A DNA stretch of 11,430 nt from Stramenopiles sp. TOSAG23-3 (lineage: Eukaryota; Sar): the NCBI GenBank assembly GCA_900128585.1, contig LT642740.1:1-11430 (forward strand), given 5' to 3'. Below, piece after piece: positions 1-7,331 of the stretch; positions within the stretch are counted from its first letter, which is position 1, and each line of letters opens with the position of its first letter. The notes under the pieces are model-generated. The model worked only from the letters and a program-made list of their open reading frames with translations. It was not told where the DNA came from and did not search any database. The position numbers and the translations under genes are program-made.

Positions 1-50
1 GAAGAAGGAAGAAGAAAAAGAAGAAGAAGAAGGAAGAAGAAAAAAAGAAG
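1..50. repeat. (GAA)n-type polypurine microsatellite
   Basis: The first 50 bases are all purine on the + strand, built from GAA/AAG units with single-base irregularities, and the tract may continue beyond the left edge. It lies about 480 bases upstream of the ankyrin gene start. The same repeat type recurs at 2063-2500 and 5807-6143. Confidence 0.9.
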
Positions 51-528
51 TCACCACCGGCTATAATAAAGAAGTCGTCTCTAATAAAAAAAAGTCTAAT
101 AATAATACTACTAGCTACAGGACTAAATAATAATAATTAATAATAATAATGTTATTAGCTAATAATAATAATAATACGGCGGCGGCGGTAGGTAGTAATA
201 ATAAAAAACAACAAAAGTTGATGATGAAAAAAGTAAGACGACTATCTTTCTTTTCTTCAACAATAATATAGTTTTGCGTCGAACATTCTTTATTTTCTGT
301 TCTTTATTTTCTGCGGAAATGTTATCATTTGTTTTGTAGACATTTAGAAGAACTTTTGTGAAAGAACGTATATCGTTCGTAATCCCGCGTCGCGTTGTAT
401 TTATATATAGTGTGTTTGTAAAATTTCTTAAATCGACCCTTGCGTATATACGTACGACGCGGAGGAGATAATTTTCAGAACATTTAGTTCACGAGTCGTT
501 GTGTAGATAAACTGGTACTGAATATACG
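51..528. other. AT-rich upstream region of the ankyrin gene
   Basis: This non-coding stretch has TAA/AAT trinucleotide runs at about 84-175, a short (CGG)4 tract at about 176-188, and AT-rich sequence up to the ankyrin start at 529. A perfect 14-base tandem duplication sits at 286-299 and 300-313. I see no tRNA, other RNA gene or convincing core promoter element. The octamer TTGTGTAG at 499-506 recurs upstream of the gene starting at 5437 and could be a splice-acceptor-like site in the leader. Confidence 0.6.
286..313 (+). repeat. 14-bp perfect tandem duplication
   Basis: The unit TTCTTTATTTTCTG occurs twice without a gap, at 286-299 and 300-313. It lies in the AT-rich region upstream of the ankyrin gene. 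It may simply be replication slippage; no function is visible. Confidence 0.85.
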
Positions 529-1206
529 ATGGGTGACAACGAAGGTGGTGCTCCAAAAAAACCGGAAGTTCCGGAGCCATTAAACAACTATGGTGTCAGT
601 GCACTTCTCCACTACGCGACTGCGAACGGCGACATTGAAGAGAGTTACCGTTTGATCCTTGAAGAAAACGCCAGTGTTCATAGTCTTAATTCCACCCGGT
701 CCACCCCGTTGCACATTGCGGCAGGGAGTGGGTTTTACACAATGGTGGAAATGTTGCTGGAGCAAGGAGCCGAAGTTGACAGAAAAGAAAGCAACGAAAT
801 CGGGGCGTACATTCCCCTGCACTGCGCCGTCAAGGGGAACCATATACAAATAGCAGAACTATTGCTGGGGCATGGGTCGGACCCGAACGCAGAGGACGTG
901 AACAAAATGACGCCGCTCCATTACTGCGCCAGGATGCCAGACCACGACGACATGGCGCGTTTGCTACTAGCGAAGGGTGGAAACCCGGAACTGAAGGACG
1001 AGAACGGGTACAACGCTTCGTACTGGGCTCAAGAAATGCGTAACAAACCGTTTCTGAAAATAAATGGAATACCGGAACCAGAATCGCCAGGGGTGGAGGA
1101 TTTGATCAGCCTGATCAAAGCCCGGAAAGAGGAGTACTCTGCGAAAGTAGGCGGCGGGAAGAAGAAAGATGATGGAGGGAAGAAGAAAAAGAAGAAGAAG
1201 AAGTAA
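529..1206 (+). CDS. ankyrin-repeat protein with lysine-rich tail
   Basis: A 225-residue protein made mostly of ankyrin repeats, a helix-turn-helix scaffold for protein binding. The clearest repeats begin at TPLHIAA (about 58-88), IPLHCAV (about 93-125) and TPLHYCA (about 127-158). A degenerate repeat precedes them (about 22-52), and a capping segment with the NGYNASYWAQE motif follows at 159-169. Residues 211-225 are almost all lysine, encoded by an in-frame AAG/GAA microsatellite. There is no signal peptide or membrane segment, so a cytosolic or nuclear site is likely. ATG 529 is the first start in this frame that fits the domain. The gene converges on the p25-alpha-like gene, with 159 bases between stops. 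The binding partner cannot be read from the sequence. A ciliary or cytoskeletal role is possible but unsupported except by that neighbour. Confidence 0.9.
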   Translation: MGDNEGGAPKKPEVPEPLNNYGVSALLHYATANGDIEESYRLILEENASVHSLNSTRSTPLHIAAGSGFYTMVEMLLEQGAEVDRKESNEIGAYIPLHCAVKGNHIQIAELLLGHGSDPNAEDVNKMTPLHYCARMPDHDDMARLLLAKGGNPELKDENGYNASYWAQEMRNKPFLKINGIPEPESPGVEDLISLIKARKEEYSAKVGGGKKKDDGGKKKKKKKK

Positions 1207-1365
1207 AAAGGCGATCGAGACAATTCGATCATTCATGCGTATAAAAGCTAATATTTTGAATAATGTTCAAACACATAAAAAATTGCGAGGTTACACCACG
1301 TTAAAATTAACAACAAAACATTTACGAACCAAAAACTCTTTCTTTCTTCCTCCCATCCAACAATA

Positions 1366-1875
1366 CTATTCTCCGCTGGCCCCCGAGTCACTGAGTAACC
1401 CGAGCCGGGATTTCCTTTGGCTTTCGTGGTGCAAGGTGTGCGTCGCAAGTAGCTCAGCGGCACGGGCATGCGCACGCGCCCTTGTGTTGACTGGGACAAA
1501 CGGCAATGCGTACAAAATTTCAGACAAAAACAGGGCAAAAGAGAGCGAGGCGTCAGATCGAGGGTACAGCTTCATGCTCAACGCTACCAAAGCTTTGCAA
1601 AACTGCAAAAAATTTATTGTCACCTCGTGGGAGCACACCGAGTTGAAAATAATATCGACGTCATTCACCGTGATCTGTGCACCGATGCAGCACGTTTCAT
1701 CTACCACACCACCTTGCGGCTTCAACACCCCAGGCAACTCGTATTGCAAGTCTAAAAATTCCTTCCTGGACATTCTATAGTTCGATTTGCACTTGACCCC
1801 GTGCTCTTGCTTGAAAGCGGACACGTTCGTCGAATACTCCTGGAATACCCTTCGCAAAGCAGCGTCCTGAATCAT
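1366..1875 (-). CDS. p25-alpha/TPPP-like protein (divergent)
   Basis: A 169-residue protein read from ATG 1875-1873; an in-frame TAG lies upstream at 1908-1906, so the frame cannot extend far. Residues 7-15 (LRRVFQEYS) and 35-46 (MSRKEFLDLQYE) match the first helices of the p25-alpha domain. Residues 68-79 (ITVNDVDIIFNS) and 84-104 (EVTINFLQFCKALVAL, then KLYP) match its hallmark 'DVDIVF ... INYEEFKKAL' region. Family members (TPPP, apicortin) bind and bundle microtubules and are common in ciliated eukaryotes. The loop between the halves (about 47-67) is longer than in animal TPPP. The C-terminal third (about 106-169) is unfamiliar, and I do not see the Rossmann-like glycine-rich TPPP C-terminus. 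The family call rests on motif recall rather than a search. The gene shares a divergent promoter region with POP5. Confidence 0.65.
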   Translation of the reverse strand: MIQDAALRRVFQEYSTNVSAFKQEHGVKCKSNYRMSRKEFLDLQYELPGVLKPQGGVVDETCCIGAQITVNDVDIIFNSVCSHEVTINFLQFCKALVALSMKLYPRSDASLSFALFLSEILYALPFVPVNTRARAHARAAELLATHTLHHESQRKSRLGLLSDSGASGE

Positions 1876-2062
1876 ACCAGCTTTATTTTGTTTTAATAAT
1901 ATCAACTAGAGCGATTAAACCCTAATGAAAAAAAACACTGCGTTTGTAAAGCAAAACTAAATCAATTGCACTGATCTACAAGATCAACTTTATATATCCG
2001 ATGTGAAATGAATAACAAACGAAGAACTCCATAATTAATAAAAAAATAATACTGTATTATTA

Positions 2063-2069
2063 TTTTTTT

Positions 2070-2111
<42 letters not shown>

Positions 2112-2178
2112 CTTCTTCTTCTTTCTTCTTCTTTTTTTCTTTCTTCTTCTTCTTCTCCTCTTCTTCTTCCTTCTTCTT
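2063..2178. repeat. pure pyrimidine tract: T runs then (TTC)n
   Basis: All 116 bases are T or C on the + strand. The tract starts with eight T, one C and a run of 40 T (2072-2111), then becomes TTC/TTTC units. It is complementary in kind to the purine tracts at 2242-2269 and 2376-2500. The length of the T run may be unreliable in the assembly. Confidence 0.95.
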
Positions 2179-2241
2179 AATATAATATCAGACGACTATT
2201 ATCATAAGCACAGCAAGGTTATAATAAATATTATTATTAGT

Positions 2242-2269
2242 AAAAAAAAAAAGAAAGAAGAAGAAGAAA
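2242..2269. repeat. short purine tract (A run plus GAA)
   Basis: These 28 uninterrupted purines start with an A run and pass into GAA units. They mirror the T-run-plus-TTC order of 2063-2178 and lie 63 bases from it, so a fold-back between the two is possible. Confidence 0.85.
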
Positions 2270-2375
2270 TAAGCAGTCCTCAGCCTACTACAGTATAATA
2301 ATAATACAAACTGTAATTTATATATACACAGCATTATTAGGAGGAGGTGGGACGGAAGAAGAGAGAGAAAAAGTT

Positions 2376-2500
2376 GAAAGAAGAAGAAGAGAAGAAGAAG
2401 AAGAAGAAGAAGAAGAAGAAGAAGAAAGAAGAAGAAGAAGAAGAGAAGAAGAAAGAAAGAAGAAGAAGAAGAGGAAGAAAGAAGAAGAAGAAGGAGGAGG
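2376..2500. repeat. (GAA)n polypurine tract
   Basis: These 125 bases are all purine on the + strand, mainly GAA/AAG with GAAA and GAGAA interruptions. A purine-rich lead-in (2340-2373) precedes them. They end in GGAGGAGG just upstream of POP5. Confidence 0.95.
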
Positions 2501-2685
2501 CACGACGACGAGGAGGACGTTTTTAAACTTTAATATGCTGTACAAGGAAACAGTAAAAGCGGTGAATGAAATTACCTGAACGAGCCCCCGATGTCCTTTT
2601 CAACAATAACCATCAAACCCGGACAAAGATTTCGAAAGTTACGCAGTTCGTTTTACATGTGGTACATATATACAATCAGTACAGC

Positions 2686-3066
2686 ATGGTGCGGGTAAAG
2701 ACACGACATTTGACGGTAAAGGTAAAGACTTCCACGGGCGTGCCGTTGCAGGCGTACCAGTTCGTGACGGCGTTGAGGAAATCGATCGATGAAACGTTTG
2801 GATGTTTTGGACTGGCACAGGTGGATTCTTCGCTCCATGTAAGCCAAGACGCAGTGGACAAGACTTTGTTTAAAGTCCGATGTTTACGCGAAACGAAAAC
2901 GATGGTTCACGGGGCAATTACGTTCGTATCTCAAGTGAGGGACGCCCGAGTCGTTTGCTCTGTGATAGATATGAAGGGTGTCGTTCGATCCGACCGATTT
3001 AAAATTTCACGCACGTCGAAGAAGAAGCGGAAAAGAAAAGCTTTCGAGTCCGCCCTGGGAAAATGA
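2686..3066 (+). CDS. POP5: RNase P/MRP subunit POP5
   Basis: A 126-residue protein that opens with MVRVKTRHLTVKV, matching the invariant 'MVRxKxRYL' start of POP5. The fold continues with a helix at about 21-37 (LQAYQFVTALRKSIDETFG), the FG-x-x-G turn (39-42), a strand pair around 46-66, a helix around 70-84, and a final strand region 87-108. POP5 is a small protein subunit of nuclear RNase P, which cuts the tRNA 5' leader, and of RNase MRP, which acts in rRNA processing; with RPP30 it supports the catalytic RNA core. The C-terminus is strongly basic (KKKRKRK, 112-118), consistent with RNA binding or nuclear import. An in-frame ATG at 2566 would add 40 residues, but the POP5 N-terminus is conserved to the methionine at 2686, so I start there. 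RPP14, a relative with the same fold, is the main alternative. Confidence 0.82.
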   Translation: MVRVKTRHLTVKVKTSTGVPLQAYQFVTALRKSIDETFGCFGLAQVDSSLHVSQDAVDKTLFKVRCLRETKTMVHGAITFVSQVRDARVVCSVIDMKGVVRSDRFKISRTSKKKRKRKAFESALGK

Positions 3067-3436
3067 CGACGAGATGCCCTCGGCAAACGGGTCTCGTGTT
3101 CGTAAAATTCTTACTCTTATTTCTTATTATTGTATATAAATTTATATTTTTTCGCTTTATCATAGGAAAAAGTTTACACCGCTTTCATTATAAAATTAAT
3201 AAAAAAGCAAAAAATAGGCTCTGTTATTTAAGTACTTTGTAATTAAAATTTATTTTCATGTTTAAAAAACAAAAACAAAACTTTGTATTAATTAAAAAAA
3301 TACGCTGCTAACATTACGAGCGTTTATTGTGAACTTTTAATTTTATCGTTCGCAATAAAAACAAAATGGAATTAACATTTGTTGGGACAAATATCCAAAA
3401 CCAAACATACTACCACTCACTCCTCTGTCTCCTATC
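3067..3436. other. convergent 3' region between POP5 and the MBD-like gene
   Basis: These 370 bases are very AT-rich and lack long GAA/TTC repeats. Candidate poly(A) signals are AATAAA at 3354-3359 on the + strand and at 3328-3323 on the - strand, but AT-rich DNA yields these by chance. No gene or RNA is apparent. Confidence 0.55.
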
Positions 3437-5437
3437 CTACTGCAATGGGCTTTCCGCCTTCCGCTTCTCTCCAACTGTGCCAGTGCTTGGGTTTAGCGGC
3501 TGGAAGAGTTCGATGGCGCTCCTTTGGCAGTGCATACGGACATGCGAGCCGTCCGCTAGTGCAATGTCGACGAGTCTCACCGTGTACATTTTGTGATCTA
3601 AATTATACGATTGGACGACTCCGCGCAGCGAGGATTGGCCCATTGCGATTTCGACGCGGTCGCGAGGGCGCGGAGAAAGTTGTGTGACGACCGACAGTTC
3701 GCCGGCAAGAACGTGCGCGACACCAAACGGCAGCCTTACCGCCAAGGTCCCAGTCTCCCGAAACCGACTAGTATCCCCGACGACGCCGCCAAGGCTCGCT
3801 ACGTGCAGCAGGGTCACGGCGTCCCCCACGGCAGGCTGGAGGTCTGCCCCGTACCTGCTCCCGACCAACGGCTTGCGGTGCCCTCTGCCCGTGCTTCGAA
3901 GGATCTTTCTCCGGGTAGCGAACGGCAAGTCTTCCAGGTTTCCCCATATACGCATCCATTCGCTGCTTTGCTCTTCTACATGTAACGGCGTGTCGGCAAC
4001 TTTAGCGAGCGTCGCGATGCTGCTCTCGAGCTTGCCCACCAGGCCTTGCAGTTCCAGCTCTGCGTGCATTCGTTTCTGCACGGTCGGCGACTCGAACAGG
4101 TCCAATCCAGCAGCCTTTGGGGCGGTACGTTTTATAATTTGCAGCATGCCCCGCATGCAATTCGACCTGCCACCGTTGGGGCCAACGTACCAAGTCTCCA
4201 CTCGACCTTTGAAAATGCCAAACTGCCTCGGCCGCTGGACCGTCTTCCACCCGGGAGGCATTTTTTGCCGCCCCATCCCCTTCAGCGCTCGGAGCTGCTC
4301 CATTATCCGAAGGATCATGCCCCCATGGGACGTGAGAACCTGCTTCGCCCTGGACTCTGGAATATCTATATTTGCAAACGGAGAGTCGTAATCCTCCTCC
4401 TCCTCCTCCTCCAATACGCCTACGGCTTGGCCCCGCCGCTTTTCACGCATTTTTTTCCGCTGGAGGTACCACCTACGCAGCCGAACTTTTAGGGCCCCAA
4501 TGTCTGTGTACGGGACCCTGGTCCAGTCGCAAAGGAGCCGCCGCGCCAGGCACTTTGAAACCACGGAGGACTTGATCATGCGCAGGGTCTCGCCCGCCGC
4601 TTCGTATGTCTCGATCAGCCGAAACATGGTCTCCCTCTGGCTCTTCAGCAAAGTGCTCAGGCTTTCATGGATGACCAGGTCCACTCGATGCTTCGTATCG
4701 TTGTAAAATACGTTGGCCTTTTCAACGTTCTGAAGGGCATTCGACAACTTTTTCGAAGCGTTGCCGAGGAGAAGGACGTTGCGGCCGCTGAGGCCAAGGA
4801 CAGGACCTGCGTCTTCCTCGGCGGGCAAGAACTCGTTCAAAACGGTGACACTACCTTTCATCATGTGAATTCTCTTCAACGGTCGTTGCGGCGGGGGGAG
4901 GGTGGCCATGACACGTTTCCCCCCAAGCACCACTTTCTCCCGGCGCGCTTTTAGGGCGTTTTCTTTTCCCATCTGCTGGGACAGCATGCTGTCGCCTTGA
5001 ATGGACGTTTCCATCTGTTTCATGAACTCCTCCAGGTACGTTCCGTAGTACGACGTTTCGGGGTCGACCTCCTCGTCCTCCTCGTCGCTCCCAGGCAGGC
5101 TCGTTTCAAGCGCATCAAACTTGCAGTACGCAAGGGTAGGTGCGTCGCCCCAACCAAGCACTTCCACGCAGTAGATTTCGTCTATAGACCGAAAGGACTT
5201 TACCAGGCCCGTGAGCCCCCCGAGCCTAAGCTTGACCTCTTCCCCGACCAGGGCGCGCGCGCGTATCGTTCTAAAATCATCCCGTCGACAGTGAATATAC
5301 GCCGGCTGGGAATTTGCCAGCGTCCATTCAAGCGACCTAAGGGTGTATATTTCACCCACAATGTTGTAACTTATAATCTGGCATTTCATCTCCCCAAATT
5401 TTAGAAATAGCACCCCTTCCCCGACGAGGTCTGCCAT
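3437..5437 (-). CDS. candidate chromatin protein with MBD-like motif
   Basis: A 666-residue protein read from ATG 5437-5435; no named orthologue recognised. Residues 393-437 begin MPPGWKTVQRPRQFG and continue through ETWYVGPNGGRS. They follow the methyl-CpG-binding (MBD/TAM) pattern: PxGW, an arginine loop, an acidic-x-aromatic-Tyr strand, PxG, then RS. Glycine- and valine-rich segments at about 63-112, 535-583 and 590-645 look like SH3/Tudor/KOW-type barrels. The middle (about 225-340) is helical and charged, followed by a glutamate run (343-348). Basic patches (320-335 and the KRKAESP tail) suit a nuclear protein. The in-frame sequence upstream, with an ATG at 5593, would add 52 cysteine-rich hydrophobic residues unlike the rest, so I treat it as leader. 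The sequence shows the motif; nuclear location and DNA or histone reading are inferences. Confidence 0.8.
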   Translation of the reverse strand: MADLVGEGVLFLKFGEMKCQIISYNIVGEIYTLRSLEWTLANSQPAYIHCRRDDFRTIRARALVGEEVKLRLGGLTGLVKSFRSIDEIYCVEVLGWGDAPTLAYCKFDALETSLPGSDEEDEEVDPETSYYGTYLEEFMKQMETSIQGDSMLSQQMGKENALKARREKVVLGGKRVMATLPPPQRPLKRIHMMKGSVTVLNEFLPAEEDAGPVLGLSGRNVLLLGNASKKLSNALQNVEKANVFYNDTKHRVDLVIHESLSTLLKSQRETMFRLIETYEAAGETLRMIKSSVVSKCLARRLLCDWTRVPYTDIGALKVRLRRWYLQRKKMREKRRGQAVGVLEEEEEEDYDSPFANIDIPESRAKQVLTSHGGMILRIMEQLRALKGMGRQKMPPGWKTVQRPRQFGIFKGRVETWYVGPNGGRSNCMRGMLQIIKRTAPKAAGLDLFESPTVQKRMHAELELQGLVGKLESSIATLAKVADTPLHVEEQSSEWMRIWGNLEDLPFATRRKILRSTGRGHRKPLVGSRYGADLQPAVGDAVTLLHVASLGGVVGDTSRFRETGTLAVRLPFGVAHVLAGELSVVTQLSPRPRDRVEIAMGQSSLRGVVQSYNLDHKMYTVRLVDIALADGSHVRMHCQRSAIELFQPLNPSTGTVGEKRKAESPLQ
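4127..4261 (-). other. MBD/TAM-like segment (residues 393-437)
   Basis: The segment aligns by eye with human MBD1. The loop arginine equivalent to MBD1 R22 is R404, and that equivalent to R44 is R424. MBD1 D32 corresponds to E414, and Y34 to W416. The PxGW start and the PNG turn are intact. Methyl-CpG reading is uncertain because two contact positions differ. Confidence 0.5.
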
Positions 5438-5806
5438 CCTACACAAAAGCACCGCAGCGCAGCCCAATCGTTCACCCACCACACACAGAGCTATACCCCA
5501 GTTCCCCAAAAAACAATAAGAACCAAAGCTGTGATCACAATATATAACTTTACAGACTAAATGAAAGGGAAAACGAAAAGGATAAGTTATCATTTCGTAA
5601 TTCACATTAATAGCTAGTCGTCTTTATTTCTTTATACATAAAATACAAGTCTATATTCTTTATATAGATATGAATATAAAAAATAATATTTTTTATTATT
5701 AATTTTTTACTACTAATTTTTTTTTACACAGTAGTATTTATAGTCTACGATATAATTTAATAAAGAAGTGATCGCTCCTCGCTCCTCCTGCCTGCCCCGC
5801 CCGTGG

Positions 5807-5865
5807 GGAGGAGAAGAAGAGAAAGAAGAAGGAGAGGACGACAGAGGGGGACGGAGGAGGAAGGA
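5807..5865. repeat. purine-rich block facing the TTC tract
   Basis: This block is rich in GGAG, GAA and GAGG and has a few C interruptions. It lies 10 bases before the TTC tract, so the order is purine then pyrimidine, the reverse of the 2063-2500 arrangement. Confidence 0.75.
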
Positions 5866-5875
5866 TCGAATTTGA

Positions 5876-6143
5876 TTTTTTCTTCTTTCTTCTCTTCTTC
5901 TTCTTCTTCTTCTTCTTCTTCTTCTTCTTCTATCTTCTTCTTTCTTCTTTCTTCTTCTATCTTCTTCTTTCTTCTTCTTCTTTCTTCTTCTTCTATCTTC
6001 TTCTTCATTCTTCTTCTTCTATCTTCTTCTTCTCTTCTTCTTCTTCTTCTTCTTCTTCTTCTTCTTCTTTCTTCTTCTTCTTCTTCTTTTAATTCTTCTT
6101 TTATCTTCTTCTTTCTTCTTCTTCTTCTTCATTCTTCTTCTTT
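5876..6143. repeat. (TTC)n tract of about 270 bases
   Basis: TTC/TTTC units fill the stretch. Isolated A bases appear in TATC blocks near 5932, 5959, 5995 and 6021, spaced 26-36 bases apart, and in ATTC blocks, suggesting expansion of a compound unit. It is the longest microsatellite in the window. Confidence 0.92.
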
Positions 6144-6599
6144 ATATTATTATATAAATATTAATAATAGAAGATGTAAATATAATAATAATAATAATAC
6201 TCTGACCTCTGACCTCGTTGTTTTATTTGAATTTTTTAATTAATTGTATAAAAATATCTAGTTTATATAAATACCATCCAATCGTGGAATAGTATGAAAA
6301 CGGAATACTCAATCCACTCAAGCAACTCCTCCTCACATCATCACAGCTATTTATTAGAATATTATATAATGATGTACTACCAGCAGCAGCAGGAGCAGGG
6401 GCGGGGGGAGTTTTTTTTAATTGAAATTGAATAATTTGAATTTGAAGAAATTACAAAAAAATATACGATCTAATATATATTATGTAAAAGAAAAGGTTTT
6501 AACAGAAATGTTCGAATAAGTTGACTGTTTTTAATTTAATTTAATTAATCTTTTTACGTTGAATCGAAACGTATCTCTGTTTTTTCGCATCCTTTTGCC

Positions 6600-7331
6600 A
6601 TGATGGCCGCGAATTTACTTGCTACCACGAAGAAGCGGAAGAGCAACGAGCTTCGGACCGTTTCGAGTTCGGGGCTGACGGTGCACCAGTACCTAGAAAA
6701 CGAGAAGAAAAAAATCATCGAGGCAGTCCAAGCGGCGCTGGGCGATCAAGTGAATCGTTTGCGTGCCGAGTTTGAGGAGGGCAAGGTGGAGTTGGAGAAG
6801 GAATTAGAAACGTTGTTGGAAGGGAACGCAGGGGACGAGGAAAACGGTGTCTCCGCCGCCAACCAAGAGGGCGTGGCGACCGAGGCGGGCGAGAAGGCGG
6901 GCAAGGGCGGCGCGGCGGACTCAGAGAACGTCGCGGCAAATAGTAGCAGCTCCAGCGACACCGCCGACGCCAAGGAACCACAGAAAAAAACATCCAAGGC
7001 GATCCTTCGCGTGCACGTAGCCCAGGGCGAGCACGCTGGGGAAAAGTTTACGTTCAAGAAATCGAACCGCATGCAAGTAATGATCGGTCGCTCCACAGGG
7101 AAACGGTTCAAAAAGGGGGGGATTAGTCTCCCCAAAGACGGGGAAGTGAGCACGACCCACGGAAAGATTTGGGTAGTGAAAGGGGACATATGTTTCACGG
7201 ATCTGGGGAGCACGAACGGATCGTTTCTCAACGGGGAAGAACTAGAGAATCGAGTGCCCTATATTTTGAATCACAACGACAAGCTGCGTGTGGGTCAGTG
7301 TATCTTGCATTGCACGCACGAAGAATTCTAG
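6600..7331 (+). CDS. FHA-domain protein with N-terminal coiled coil
   Basis: A 243-residue protein. FHA domains bind phosphothreonine peptides, usually in signalling or DNA-damage pathways. The C-terminal domain spans about 135-243 and holds the binding signature: GRS (163-165, R164), SxxHG (S184, H187) and DLGSTNGSFLNG (201-212, N206). All key residues are intact, so phosphopeptide binding is likely. Residues 28-75 form a probable coiled coil with regular leucines. Residues 76-130 are an alanine-, glycine- and acid-rich disordered linker ending in a serine run. A basic KKRK patch near residue 11 may be a nuclear signal. The tandem ATGs at 6600 and 6603 make the exact start ambiguous by one residue. 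There is no kinase or other catalytic domain, so it is probably an adaptor. I recognise no specific orthologue. It converges on NSUN6. Confidence 0.9.
   Translation: MMAANLLATTKKRKSNELRTVSSSGLTVHQYLENEKKKIIEAVQAALGDQVNRLRAEFEEGKVELEKELETLLEGNAGDEENGVSAANQEGVATEAGEKAGKGGAADSENVAANSSSSSDTADAKEPQKKTSKAILRVHVAQGEHAGEKFTFKKSNRMQVMIGRSTGKRFKKGGISLPKDGEVSTTHGKIWVVKGDICFTDLGSTNGSFLNGEELENRVPYILNHNDKLRVGQCILHCTHEEF

Larger units (their letters stand above)
1876..2685. promoter_or_regulatory. divergent 5' region between p25-alpha-like gene and POP5
   Basis: About 810 bases separate two starts that point away from each other, so both promoters must lie here. The region is AT-rich near 1890-2062 and 2179-2340. 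It contains a pure pyrimidine tract at 2063-2178 and pure purine tracts at 2242-2269 and 2376-2500. The long poly(dA:dT) run could exclude nucleosomes, which is an inference. I recognise no TATA box or other core element with confidence. Open frames across the repeats encode only serine, leucine or phenylalanine runs and are not genes. Confidence 0.6.
5438..6599. promoter_or_regulatory. divergent 5' region between MBD-like and FHA genes
   Basis: About 1.16 kb separate two outward-pointing starts. It contains AT-rich sequence (about 5600-5760), a purine-rich block (about 5807-5865), a long TTC tract (5876-6143), TAA runs with a tandem TCTGACC pair (6201-6214), a CAG/GGGG-rich patch (about 6380-6410), and AT-rich sequence up to 6600. 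Open frames across the TTC tract encode only serine, phenylalanine and leucine runs. The octamer TTGTGTAG lies directly 5' of the MBD-like ATG (5446-5439, - strand), resembling a splice acceptor. I see no RNA gene. Confidence 0.6.

Noticed and set aside
1169-1780. 203-codon + strand frame overlapping the ankyrin and p25-alpha-like genes
   Set aside because: It has no recognisable domain and is antisense to a frame with p25-alpha motifs.
2318-2545. 75-codon - strand frame over the GAA tract
   Set aside because: It is a translation of the repeat as serine, leucine and phenylalanine runs.
3684-4391. 235-codon + strand frame inside the MBD-like gene
   Set aside because: It lies antisense to the long coding frame, has no domain, and is rich in serine and proline as expected of an antisense shadow.
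5803-6243. 146-codon + strand frame over the TTC tract
   Set aside because: It encodes only serine, phenylalanine, leucine and isoleucine runs from the microsatellite, with no domain.
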